Below are positions 6,872 to 15,563 of a DNA stretch of 20,522 bases, piece after piece (the stretch's first letter is position 1; every line of letters starts with the position of its first letter). Origin of the DNA: CAZQEZ01 sp964592475 (lineage in GTDB: Bacteria; Bacteroidota; Bacteroidia; Cytophagales; Cyclobacteriaceae); contig CAZQEZ010000079.1 of NCBI GenBank assembly GCA_964592475.1, forward strand, positions 1 to 20,522, read 5' to 3'. The notes below the pieces were generated by a model, which worked only from the letters and a program-made list of their open reading frames with translations, did not search any database and was not told the DNA's origin. A program made the translations under genes and the position numbers.

Positions 6872-8308
6872 CTAAAGAATTTTTGTTGGATAATCCCCTC
6901 CCATTTCTTCAATGTATTGATGCATTGCCTTTCGCAATTCTATTACTTTTTCAGGATTTGCTTCAACTAAATCTGTTTTTTCGCTTTCATCTTCAGCCAG
7001 ATTATAGAGTTCAACTCTATCTTCTTCATAAAATTCGATCAACTTCCAATCGCCCTGCCTAATGGCCGAACCCGGACGCCAGGTGGTACCGTGATAATGC
7101 GGATAATGCCACACCAGGGTACGTTCTTCTTCCCGGGCAGCTTCTTCCAGGGAGGGCAACAAGCTTTGCCCATCCCGGTGTTGCTCCGGCAGTAGCGGTA
7201 GCCCGGCTAGTTGCAACACAGTGGGATATAAATCCATGCTGATGGTTGGTTGACTGGTTACATGACCTTGTTGCTGGCCTGGCATTTTGATGAGTAAAGG
7301 TATGCGGATGCCACCCTCGTACAGCCATCCTTTACCTGCTCGTAAGGGATGTACTGCCGTAGGACCGGGCTTGTCACCACGAGTTGATAATCCGCCATTA
7401 TCAGAAGTAAACACGATAACTGTGTTTTCAACCAGGTTCAGTTCATTGAGCTTTCGCAAAAGCTGACCCACGTTTTCATCCATAGAACGTACCATGGCGG
7501 CATACCGGGCATCCGATTGATTGACGCGGGTAGCCAGACGACCATCCTGGTACACTTCTACTTCACCCTGGTTGGGTAGTTGTTGCTTTTTTTGCTGATA
7601 GTATGCATCGTATTTTTCACAGCCTTGAATTGGCGTATGCACGGTATAAAATGCGAGGTATAAAAAGAACGCGCTGTCCACATTGTTTTCAATGAATTGG
7701 ATCGATTCATCCACCAACCGGTCAGTCAGATATTCTCCCTCTGGTCCATCTTTTAAGCGCGGATTTTCATAAGGTGAGTAATAGCCTCCTGGGGGAGAGC
7801 CTTTGTGATGTCCTCCTTTATTGAGGTCAAAACCCTGATGTTCAGGCCAATATTCTGCGGTTTCGCCAAGGTGCCATTTACCGGCATAAAAAGTTTTGTA
7901 TCCATGGGCTTTAAAGGCTTCAGCCAAAGTTTTTTCACCCAGGGGAAGGTCGTGAATATCTTCCGGTGTAGAAAGTGTAGCATTTTCTACATACTCCGGT
8001 TTGTATCCCGGTATCCAGTCGGTAATGTTTACCCGCACCGGGTCTTTGCCGGTCATGAGAGCCGCCCGGGTAGGTGAGCATACCGGCGAGGCAGCGTAGG
8101 CATTGGTAAAGCGGGTACTAACTTCCGCCAGCGAGTCCAGGTGAGGTGTATCGTAAAATGTGCTGCCGTATATACCAAGGTCTTTGTAACCCAGATCATC
8201 CACCAGTATGAAAACAACATTGGGAGGATTGGTGGATTCTAAAGTACCTGGCTTTTGGCAAGAAAATACCACCATGTTTAATATTATAAAAAGTAACAAT
8301 AGACGCAT
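6872..8308 (-). CDS. Type I (formylglycine-dependent) sulfatase, lipoprotein
   Basis: A 478-residue arylsulfatase-superfamily protein (S1 family). C77 in the CSPTR motif is the cysteine converted to formylglycine. D37-D38 in the early VDDLGY stretch and the later TSDNGG motif supply metal ligands, and VHTPIQ supplies a conserved histidine. The start at 8308 is preferred because it gives a signal peptide with a lipobox-like end (VFSC, C17), predicting a lipid anchor; upstream in-frame ATGs lie inside the preceding gene. It begins 10 bp after the stop of the alpha-galactosidase-like gene and is the last gene of the sigma-FecR-SusC-SusD-hydrolase-sulfatase series, so it probably removes sulfate from the glycan imported by that system. 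The S1 subfamily and the sulfate position cannot be assigned by eye. Maturation needs a formylglycine-generating or anSME-type enzyme, not seen in this window. Confidence 0.93.
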   Translation of the reverse strand: MRLLLLFIILNMVVFSCQKPGTLESTNPPNVVFILVDDLGYKDLGIYGSTFYDTPHLDSLAEVSTRFTNAYAASPVCSPTRAALMTGKDPVRVNITDWIPGYKPEYVENATLSTPEDIHDLPLGEKTLAEAFKAHGYKTFYAGKWHLGETAEYWPEHQGFDLNKGGHHKGSPPGGYYSPYENPRLKDGPEGEYLTDRLVDESIQFIENNVDSAFFLYLAFYTVHTPIQGCEKYDAYYQQKKQQLPNQGEVEVYQDGRLATRVNQSDARYAAMVRSMDENVGQLLRKLNELNLVENTVIVFTSDNGGLSTRGDKPGPTAVHPLRAGKGWLYEGGIRIPLLIKMPGQQQGHVTSQPTISMDLYPTVLQLAGLPLLPEQHRDGQSLLPSLEEAAREEERTLVWHYPHYHGTTWRPGSAIRQGDWKLIEFYEEDRVELYNLAEDESEKTDLVEANPEKVIELRKAMHQYIEEMGGDYPTKIL

Positions 8309-8318
8309 GATATAAATT

Positions 8319-10373
8319 TTATTTTTTCTGCTTCTTAATCTCATAATACCACAAACCATAACTGTTCTTTTCAGGCAACTCCACCAGTAACTGGCTCTTC
8401 TCATCCACCGTGCCTTCAAAGTTTTTTCCCTTGCTGGTTACCGCTGTAAATTTTACTTGTACATCCGCGGGAAAATAAGTTTTCAATTTTTTCTGCTTTT
8501 CTGAATTGTGCTCACGGAATACCAGTAAATAACCCTGGTCATCCTTCATCGATTGAAAGCCGGTCCATGATTTACCGGTGGGTTCATCGCCAATGGGTAA
8601 AATGATTCCCTGATGAATATCGGCCATATTTTTCTGATAGGCTTTAATAGCCGGGGCTGCATTAAATGCTTCTGGTGGTAAATTAGATCCCTCAAACCAA
8701 GCCAATGGCTGACTCATCATGGTGATTGCAAATAAGTATTCAAAATCGTAATGTGCAGGAGCAAAAATATCGTTTTGCTGGTACTTGTCTGTATTTCGCC
8801 ATTTATTCAAAAACTCAAATTGAAGCTTTTCCGGCGCCACATATTTGGACAATTGCCAAAGGTTGCGCAGTGTTTGGTAAGGATAATAATTGGCCCAATC
8901 GGTGTAGCGGTTTTCCACAAAAATATTCCCAAATTCATCGTAAAAATAATAGCCACACCTGCGGCCAGCTGTAACATCCGGATTAAATACCACCTGGCCG
9001 TTAGACTCCCGCATTACTTTATCAAAGAATTTCCTAACATTAATTTCAGCGGTTTTATCAGGCAGTTGCAGGCCATCTATTTTAAAGACCGAAATGCCGT
9101 ATTTTTTGTAGTAATGCAGCAAAATATCAGCATCTCGCTCCCAGGTGGCATAGCTATTGGCGCTGGTAGGATTAAACCAAAGACCAACCTTGATCCCGGC
9201 TTTTATGGCTACCTCAACTGTATGATCAAGACCCTGAGGAAATCGCTCCGGATTAGGCTCCCAACTCCCTTCCGGCCATTCGCTCCATAACCTACCAGCC
9301 GATGAAGAGGAATTTTTAGATAATCCTTGCTGCCAGCCATCGTCGAGTTGTAAATGAGTAAATCCCATTTTCCGGCAAGCTTCAATTTCGCGCAAAGCAA
9401 ATGCTTCGTTAATTTTCCCATCCCGACCCCGGTCGCCCCAGGTATTCATCAGTATCATTTCATGTTGAGACCCATAGGGTCGTGAAGCTTTTAAATACTG
9501 CCTCAGACTTACCAGCGGGTTTGAATTAACGCCGGTATAGCCGGTAGTGATGGTGTAGCCGACTATCCAATCCTGTACCGGCTCAAGGGGAATACCCATA
9601 CCCGTGATGCTGACTTCTTGATTGGAAACCAGGAAATCTGCTCCCGGGTAATTGACCTGGTTGTGGTGTAAAGGTGATTCTTTTAAAATAAAAAATTGCT
9701 GCTCAGTAAGTTGATCACTGGCAAAAATAAGATTGGCAACTAATGGCCGCGATACTCTGTATGGTATCAGGTGATTTTCTTTCACCAGGTTGTTATAATC
9801 GTCTGTTACATCCTGGAAGCTGATATAATCGATCTTCCAATGCCGGTTTTTCAAACCATAGCTATGAAATTTCAAATCAGTAGCTCTTTTTTCTTTTTCA
9901 TCTTCTACGCCGTCCGCTAATTTTTGCTTTGTAACCTTATCGACTTCAATCTTTATATTTTTAAAAAAATATTGGCAGGCAATGGCCGGAGCACCCGGAT
10001 AGATTTTAAATACTCTTTTGATGGTGATATCAGGATATCTTGTGATCACATGAGCCTGCAAGTGGTCGGGATAGAGGTAGTGATCTACAATTTTAACAAG
10101 CTCCAAATTCTTATCAGCATCTGCCGGTTTTTGATCAAATATGGAAACGGAGGGTTTTTTATTCTCGAAAAGAAAGTCGTTATTTTCACCGGCCATAGCA
10201 ATGGAATAATGATGCAGTTCTCCATTTTGCCATATCATCTTTTGCTCAATTACCTCATTTTTCAAGATGAGTGTATCATTTCGCCAAAAAGCATCACAAT
10301 TACTTACTTGTGCCAGTAAAACAATATTAGGGGCTAGTATTAATCCGAAAACAATTATAAATTTCTTAAACAT
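8319..10373 (-). CDS. Secreted alpha-galactosidase-like glycoside hydrolase (clan GH-D type)
   Basis: A 684-residue protein with an N-terminal signal peptide (residues about 1-21, ending LLAQ). A beta-rich N-terminal domain spans about 25-290, a TIM-barrel region about 300-570, and a short beta-type C-terminal domain about 590-680. GH36/GH27-like landmarks are NTWGD near 310, LQLDDGW at 341-347, GLWFNP near 397-402, and VFKIDG at 429-434, where D433 is the likely nucleophile. NPDVTAGRR follows at 464-472 and FVENRYTDW at 485-493. The classical GH36 acid/base segment is not evident; D492 or another acid in the 466-492 region is a candidate (inference). Its operon position between SusD and a sulfatase suggests it cleaves alpha-galactosyl-type linkages in the imported glycan. 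An 86-bp spacer holding a strong inverted repeat separates it from susD. Substrate remains open; GH36-like is likely, but a neighbouring family is possible. Confidence 0.8.
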   Translation of the reverse strand: MFKKFIIVFGLILAPNIVLLAQVSNCDAFWRNDTLILKNEVIEQKMIWQNGELHHYSIAMAGENNDFLFENKKPSVSIFDQKPADADKNLELVKIVDHYLYPDHLQAHVITRYPDITIKRVFKIYPGAPAIACQYFFKNIKIEVDKVTKQKLADGVEDEKEKRATDLKFHSYGLKNRHWKIDYISFQDVTDDYNNLVKENHLIPYRVSRPLVANLIFASDQLTEQQFFILKESPLHHNQVNYPGADFLVSNQEVSITGMGIPLEPVQDWIVGYTITTGYTGVNSNPLVSLRQYLKASRPYGSQHEMILMNTWGDRGRDGKINEAFALREIEACRKMGFTHLQLDDGWQQGLSKNSSSSAGRLWSEWPEGSWEPNPERFPQGLDHTVEVAIKAGIKVGLWFNPTSANSYATWERDADILLHYYKKYGISVFKIDGLQLPDKTAEINVRKFFDKVMRESNGQVVFNPDVTAGRRCGYYFYDEFGNIFVENRYTDWANYYPYQTLRNLWQLSKYVAPEKLQFEFLNKWRNTDKYQQNDIFAPAHYDFEYLFAITMMSQPLAWFEGSNLPPEAFNAAPAIKAYQKNMADIHQGIILPIGDEPTGKSWTGFQSMKDDQGYLLVFREHNSEKQKKLKTYFPADVQVKFTAVTSKGKNFEGTVDEKSQLLVELPEKNSYGLWYYEIKKQKK

Positions 10374-10391
10374 TGGAATAACATTAGTTGG

Positions 10392-10440
10392 AATAAGGCT
10401 GGAAAGTTACCTTAAAAAAGTAATACCTGCCAGCCTTATT
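10392..10440. repeat. Perfect 11-bp inverted repeat between susD and the hydrolase gene
   Basis: Arms 10392-10402 (AATAAGGCTGG) and 10430-10440 (CCAGCCTTATT) are perfectly complementary around a 27-nt loop. In the minus-strand transcript the stem starts about 19 nt after the susD stop and ends about 18 nt before the hydrolase ATG. There is no T-tract after it. It could be a partial terminator, an RNase-processing or 3'-stabilising stem that sets susCD above enzyme expression, or a translational control element. Confidence 0.65.
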
Positions 10441-10459
10441 TCACAATATAGTAAGATGA

Positions 10460-11920
10460 TCAATAACCATTATTTTGCTTTATTCCATCAGGATTGATGT
10501 CAATCTCTGCTTGTGGAATGGGGAAAAACCGGTGGTGTGATTCTACGGTTACACCAGGTCTCAGGCCTGTATGGCTATTCATTACTTGCTGGTAGATATC
10601 CCAACGTACCAGATCAAACCAACGGTGACCTTCAAAAGCCAATTCTATTTTACGCTCATCGCGAATTGCATTCTCTATTAAATCATCTGTATTCAATTCA
10701 TCGGCGATATAGGCATCCAAACCTGTTCGTGGATGAGCATGCACTTCATTTAATACATCAATAGCTTCGGCAGATTTTCCATTTTCCAGTAATGCCTCGG
10801 CATATAAAAGCAATACATCAGCATATCGAAGCACTATCCAATTGTTGTCTGAATCGTAAGGGTTTTCCAAATCAGACATGTATTTTAATGTAAACGGTTC
10901 GTCCACTATGGCACCATCTGCACTGGTAAAAAAGCCAATTGATTGATCTAAACGTAAATCATTTTCATCGAAAGAGGCTAAAAAATCAGTGGTAGGACGA
11001 TTAAATCCCTGGTTATCTCCAGGTACCATTTTGGAATCGCCTGGTGCAAAGAGGTTGGTAAATCCACTTCCGGTAAAAGTCAAGCCTGATTTATATTGGA
11101 TTTCAAAAATGGACTCCTGGTGATTAGCATTATTCACATCAAAAATCGAAGCATAATCGTCCAATAAGCTGTAACCGCCATTATCTATTACATCCTTCAA
11201 GGTTGATTCTGCCAAACCAGGCTGGCCGTTGGTAAGATATACTTTCCCCAATAAAGCTTTGGCCGCGAAACTGGTCGCCCTGCCCACGTTTTCTCCTGAA
11301 TAGCTTGACGGTAAGAGTCCAGCTGCATCTTTAAGGTCGGAAATTATTTTATCATAGACTAAATCTGCTGCATTTCTTTCTTGTTCCAGGCCTGCAAGCG
11401 GATCGTTTACCTCGTTAATTACCAAAGGAACATCTCCAAATATTCTAACCAATTCAAAATAAGACAAAGCCCTTAAAAATTGTGCTTCTCCTTTAAGTCG
11501 ATTGGCAAGATTTTCTGGTATCTGGACACCTTCAATTCTATCCAGTACTGTATTGGCTCGCGCTATCGTTTGGTAATAGTTGGTCCATGCTCTTTGTAAA
11601 ATGGGATTGGCCGGATCGAGAAAGAACTGGTCAAATTCATCATAAAGTTGGTAAAAGGATCCGGTCGTATTTTGAATATCCCCCTGATCAGAACGAATAC
11701 CCGCGAATATGTAATATTCGCCGTATTGATCCTGCAAAGATGCATAAATGCCATTGACTGCAGTTTCAAAATCAGCAGGAGTTTTATAAAAGTTATTGAT
11801 GTTGGCATCAGAAATGGGTGCCAGATCAATGAAATCGTCACCGCATCCTAGCAGTAAACCGGCAATTAAAACCAAAATTAGTAATTTTATTTTTATTATA
11901 TTTTTACAGATCGTTTTCAT
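10460..11920 (-). CDS. SusD/RagB-family surface glycan-binding lipoprotein
   Basis: A 486-residue SusD homologue of normal length. The signal peptide ends in the lipobox LLLGC at residues 22-26. The acidic residues straight after it (CGDDF) fit a Bacteroidota lipoprotein export signal for surface display. An N-terminal SusD-like domain with helical TPR-type repeats (FETAVNGIYASLQ, RGEAQFLRALSYF-like region) is followed by the RagB/SusD domain in the C-terminal half. That half contains RYADVLLLYAEALL, RDERKIELAFEGHRWFDLVRW and the terminal NPDGIKQNNGY. It forms the lid of the SusC barrel and binds glycan at the cell surface. The gene starts 12 bp after the susC stop, the classical tight susC-susD pairing. 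Ligand specificity cannot be read from the sequence. Confidence 0.96.
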   Translation of the reverse strand: MKTICKNIIKIKLLILVLIAGLLLGCGDDFIDLAPISDANINNFYKTPADFETAVNGIYASLQDQYGEYYIFAGIRSDQGDIQNTTGSFYQLYDEFDQFFLDPANPILQRAWTNYYQTIARANTVLDRIEGVQIPENLANRLKGEAQFLRALSYFELVRIFGDVPLVINEVNDPLAGLEQERNAADLVYDKIISDLKDAAGLLPSSYSGENVGRATSFAAKALLGKVYLTNGQPGLAESTLKDVIDNGGYSLLDDYASIFDVNNANHQESIFEIQYKSGLTFTGSGFTNLFAPGDSKMVPGDNQGFNRPTTDFLASFDENDLRLDQSIGFFTSADGAIVDEPFTLKYMSDLENPYDSDNNWIVLRYADVLLLYAEALLENGKSAEAIDVLNEVHAHPRTGLDAYIADELNTDDLIENAIRDERKIELAFEGHRWFDLVRWDIYQQVMNSHTGLRPGVTVESHHRFFPIPQAEIDINPDGIKQNNGY

Positions 11921-11932
11921 AATTAGTAATCT

Positions 11933-14900
11933 TTAAAATCCTAAATTAACACCAACTGAAAATACTCTGGCAACTGGATATGTTCCATAATCTACCCCGG
12001 GAGTAAGGGGATTATTGCCATTTAAATTTACCTCGGGATTATAACCTTTATAATTAGTAAAGGTAAAAGCATTTTGAACCGATGCATATAACCTGGCCCG
12101 GGTTAAAGGCATATTACCTAAAATAGAAGAAGGAAAATTATATGCTAAAGTAATATTTCTGATTCTCATGAATGAGGCATCCTCTACCCAGTAGGAATTG
12201 GGTGCAGAGTTGTTTCTTCCCTTTGGGGATCTGTTAGCCCTGGGCACGTTTCCGTTGCCAGGTTCTTCGGGAGAACGCCATCTTTCCAAAATATCGGCCC
12301 GGTTGTTGAAAGCGCCCGTTACATTGGCCAAAAATCTCTTTTGCAAGTTAATTACATCGTTGCCCTGAGAACCTTGAACAATCACGTTTAAGTCAAAATT
12401 TTTGTAACTCAACCTATTGGTCATACCATAGATGAAGTCGGGATATGGATTGCCAATCACGGTGCGGTCATCGTTGTTAATAGCATCATTTTTGTCAACG
12501 TCAACAATTCTAAAATCACCCGGTCGCTCATCGCCCCAGTTTGGCCCTGCTGCAATTTCATCTTCATTTTGATAAATTCCATCAAACTGGAAGCCATAGA
12601 AACTACCCAATGGATCGTCTACCCTGGTAATGTGGGTTGCAGCTATGCCACCTCCGCTAATAATTGGATCATCATTGAGCCCCAATGCCAACACTTTGTT
12701 TCGGTTAGTGGAAAAATTAAGAGAAGTAGTCCATTTAAAATCTCCTGTCAGGTTTTTTGATTGCAGGGCGAATTCAAAACCATTATTAGCCACCTCACCA
12801 ATGTTGAGCAGTGAAGAAGCAAAACCGGTAGCTTTCGCGATCGGAATATTGAGCAATAGCCCTGAAGTGGTAGTGGTATAGTATTCAGCGGCGATGAATA
12901 TCCTGTCTTCAAATAAACCAAGGTCAATGCCCAGGTTGATTTGTTCCGATTTTTCCCAGGTAAGCGCCTGATTAGAAAATGTAGCAGGAGCCAGACCACT
13001 CACTAAGCTTCCAAGTCCCGACCCAAATACATAGTTGTCATTACTTATCAGACCGATATGTCCATAATTGCCAATATTGAAATTGCCAGTTTGTCCATAA
13101 CTTGCTTTAACTTTCAGATCGCTTACTAGGCCTGCATTTTGAAAAAAAGACTCTTCAGTAACTCGCCAACCAGCCGAAACAGACGGGAAGAAACCCCACT
13201 TATTGCCCGCGCCAAATCTTGAAGAACCATCGCGACGAATAGCGGCAGTAACCAGGTATTTGTCGGCATAGTTATAATTAACTCTACCAATATAAGACAG
13301 TAGCGACCATTCGCTTGTGATTGCATTACCATTGGTAATTTCGGTTGCTCCGCTCAAAGTGGTTACCAGATCATTAGGAAATCCATTACCCTCAGTCAAA
13401 TTCAGGCGGTAATTGTCTTTTTGTGCCGAGTATCCAAGCAACGCATCAAAACTGTGCTTGCCCAAGGTCTTATTATAATTCAAAGTATATTCGGCCAGCC
13501 AGTTAATGCCAGTGGCTGATCGGGCAAAACCCGCGGCCTGCGCAGTGCGGATATCTACCGCAGCAAATTCGTTACTTACATATCGTTGCTCCTGCTCACC
13601 AACATAATCTATACCCAACAAGGCCTTGAATTGGAGATCATTTGTTATAGCAAATTCAGCGAAAATATTAGAAAGCAGATTATATCTTTCCAGTGAATGG
13701 TCAATTTCCCTGGCCCTGGCAACAGGATTGGCAATGAAAGGGATGTTATAACCAGGAACATCAGTATTGCGATAGGTGCCATCTTCATTGTAAACAGGTT
13801 CAGTTGGCAACATGCCCAGTGCAGCTGTTGCAATAGCTCCAGTGAAGGGCCCGTCACTATCTACCAGGTTGTTTTTGGTATAAGATGGAATAAAGCTCAT
13901 CCCCACTTTCAATTTTTCTGAAGCCTGGCTTTCGATATTGGCCATCACAGAATACCGTTCAAAACCTGATTCAATGATTACACCTTCTTGCGAAAAATAA
14001 CCTCCGGAGATGCGGAACCTTGTATTATCGTTGCCACCCGAAACGCCTAATTGGAAATTGTTCATCCTGCCATTTTGGAAAATCGCATCCTGCCAATCAG
14101 TACCTTCGCCCCATTCATCCGGATTTAAAAATTGTGGAGGCACTATATTTGCCCCTCCATTTCTTACTTCCATAGGATCAGATGCGGAATGATTTTCAGG
14201 ATCAATATCTACCCAGGCGTTATTTCTGGCTTCATTGGTAAGTTCTACAAATTGCCTGGCGTTGAGCATATCTACCCTATTGGCTACCTCTTGCACGCCT
14301 GTAAAAAAGTCAAAATTGAAAACAGCTTTACCTGCAGTTCCCTTCTTAGTGGTGATCAAAACCACCCCGTTAGAACCACGCGATCCATAGATGGCGGCCG
14401 CGGCGGCATCTTTTAATATTTCTATGCTTTCAATGTCGTTGGGATTCAACTGAGATAACGGACTTACATTGTTACTGAAGTTCCTGTCAACAGGAAAACC
14501 ATCGATTACATACAATGGCTCGGTATCAGCAGAAATAGAGCCAACCCCCCGCACCCTGATGCTTACACCTCCGCCAGGAGCGCCTGAAGTTTGCTGTACC
14601 TGCACACCAGCTACCTGCCCTGCCAATGCTTGATCAACACTGGCTACCGGCAAGTCCTGCATGTCTTGTGACTTGACCGAAGCCACTGAACCGGTAATAT
14701 CGCGACGTTGTTGGGTACCGTACCCAACTACCACAAGCTCCTGAAGTTGCTGAACATCTACCATCATCACTATATCTATGATAGATCGATTGCCAACTTC
14801 CACTTCTTCGGTGGTATAACCTACTGAGCTAAAAACCAGGGTTGCTCCTTCGGCTACATCCAGGGAATAATTTCCTGATATATCGGTTACTGTACCATTA

Positions 14901-15391
14901 CCCGTGCCCTTTTCCAGCACGTTCACGCCCGGTATACCTTCAGTGTCTTCAAAAGAAGTTACCTTACCTGCTATGGTTCGGGTTTGGATAGATACAGAAA
15001 TACTCACAGCCGGTTCTTTACTCGCTGCTTTTTTACTTACATGAATATTTGTATCCACTTGCTTAAATTTAAGATTAGTCAACCTGGAGATTTCAGTAAG
15101 TACATCGGCTACGGTTTGGTTTTTCATGTTGATGTTGAGGCGGATACTTTTATTAATATCTTTGTCATCAAAGGCAAAAGAATAATCACTCGATCTTTCA
15201 ATGGCACGAAAAGAATCAATAATTGATTCATTGTTGATCTCAAGCGAAATATAAGCCTGTTTTATGCTTTTGATCTGTTGCGCTTTAGTATCAGAAGCAA
15301 ATAACAACTGCAGAAATAAACACTGCAGGAAAATACCCATGAGAGTGTACTTAGTGGTCATGAGAATTAGCGTAAATAGTTTGTTTTTCAT
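11933..15391 (-). CDS. SusC/RagA-type TonB-dependent transporter with STN signalling domain
   Basis: A 1152-residue outer-membrane transporter. A signal peptide (1 to about 38, ending TKAQ) is followed by an STN domain (about 45-120), then a carboxypeptidase-regulatory-like domain (about 138-212). Next come a TonB-box-like QELVVVGYGTQ (217-227), a plug domain (about 230-355, with LYVIDGFP and SIEILKDAAAAAIYGSRGSNGVVLITT in pieces) and a long beta-barrel ending in a hydrophobic final strand (VFSVGVNLGF). The start at 15391 is chosen because it gives the MKNKL signal peptide also seen in the left-edge paralogue; an in-frame ATG at 15457 would add 22 unrelated residues. The STN domain implies a dual role: energised import of oligosaccharide with SusD, and signalling to the FecR protein encoded just upstream. 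The gene is complete, with no frameshift seen. Confidence 0.96.
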   Translation of the reverse strand: MKNKLFTLILMTTKYTLMGIFLQCLFLQLLFASDTKAQQIKSIKQAYISLEINNESIIDSFRAIERSSDYSFAFDDKDINKSIRLNINMKNQTVADVLTEISRLTNLKFKQVDTNIHVSKKAASKEPAVSISVSIQTRTIAGKVTSFEDTEGIPGVNVLEKGTGNGTVTDISGNYSLDVAEGATLVFSSVGYTTEEVEVGNRSIIDIVMMVDVQQLQELVVVGYGTQQRRDITGSVASVKSQDMQDLPVASVDQALAGQVAGVQVQQTSGAPGGGVSIRVRGVGSISADTEPLYVIDGFPVDRNFSNNVSPLSQLNPNDIESIEILKDAAAAAIYGSRGSNGVVLITTKKGTAGKAVFNFDFFTGVQEVANRVDMLNARQFVELTNEARNNAWVDIDPENHSASDPMEVRNGGANIVPPQFLNPDEWGEGTDWQDAIFQNGRMNNFQLGVSGGNDNTRFRISGGYFSQEGVIIESGFERYSVMANIESQASEKLKVGMSFIPSYTKNNLVDSDGPFTGAIATAALGMLPTEPVYNEDGTYRNTDVPGYNIPFIANPVARAREIDHSLERYNLLSNIFAEFAITNDLQFKALLGIDYVGEQEQRYVSNEFAAVDIRTAQAAGFARSATGINWLAEYTLNYNKTLGKHSFDALLGYSAQKDNYRLNLTEGNGFPNDLVTTLSGATEITNGNAITSEWSLLSYIGRVNYNYADKYLVTAAIRRDGSSRFGAGNKWGFFPSVSAGWRVTEESFFQNAGLVSDLKVKASYGQTGNFNIGNYGHIGLISNDNYVFGSGLGSLVSGLAPATFSNQALTWEKSEQINLGIDLGLFEDRIFIAAEYYTTTTSGLLLNIPIAKATGFASSLLNIGEVANNGFEFALQSKNLTGDFKWTTSLNFSTNRNKVLALGLNDDPIISGGGIAATHITRVDDPLGSFYGFQFDGIYQNEDEIAAGPNWGDERPGDFRIVDVDKNDAINNDDRTVIGNPYPDFIYGMTNRLSYKNFDLNVIVQGSQGNDVINLQKRFLANVTGAFNNRADILERWRSPEEPGNGNVPRANRSPKGRNNSAPNSYWVEDASFMRIRNITLAYNFPSSILGNMPLTRARLYASVQNAFTFTNYKGYNPEVNLNGNNPLTPGVDYGTYPVARVFSVGVNLGF

Positions 15392-15501
15392 ACTTTTGTA
15401 TTGGTTTAGTAAAACATTGTTTATTAAACTTCGAATTGTATTTCGATTGTGACTCATTCCCCAATGGCCAATCGTTTACGATTCGAAAATTATTTGATTA
15501 T

Positions 15502-15536
15502 AAGCCGGTACTTCTATGAAGCTACCGGCTTTTTTT
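15502..15536. terminator. Hairpin with T-tract between FecR and SusC (right locus)
   Basis: Arms 15502-15510 (AAGCCGGTA) and 15523-15531 (TACCGGCTT) are perfect, with four more inner pairs (CTTC with GAAG) around a TAT loop and one bulged base. A short T-tract follows on the plus strand (to 15536). As at the left locus it lies 30-40 bp after the fecR stop and has its T-tract on the strand antisense to the genes. A terminator on the plus strand or an RNA processing stem in the sense transcript are both possible. Confidence 0.55.
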
Positions 15537-15563
15537 AACTTGTATCAGTCAGTATATCCATCA

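Noticed and set aside
8309..8419. Upstream in-frame ATG starts that would lengthen the sulfatase by up to 37 residues
   Set aside because: They lie inside the end of the hydrolase gene and would bury the lipoprotein signal peptide. The ATG at 8308 starts directly with the signal sequence.
8751..9290. Open frame of 179 codons on the plus strand
   Set aside because: It is fully antisense to the well-supported hydrolase gene and shows no recognisable motif.
9924..10319. Open frame of 131 codons on the plus strand
   Set aside because: It is antisense to the N-terminal part of the hydrolase and has no family features.
15392..15457. Longer SusC start at 15457
   Set aside because: The added 22 residues are not signal-like, and the MKNKL start at 15391 is matched by the left-edge paralogue.
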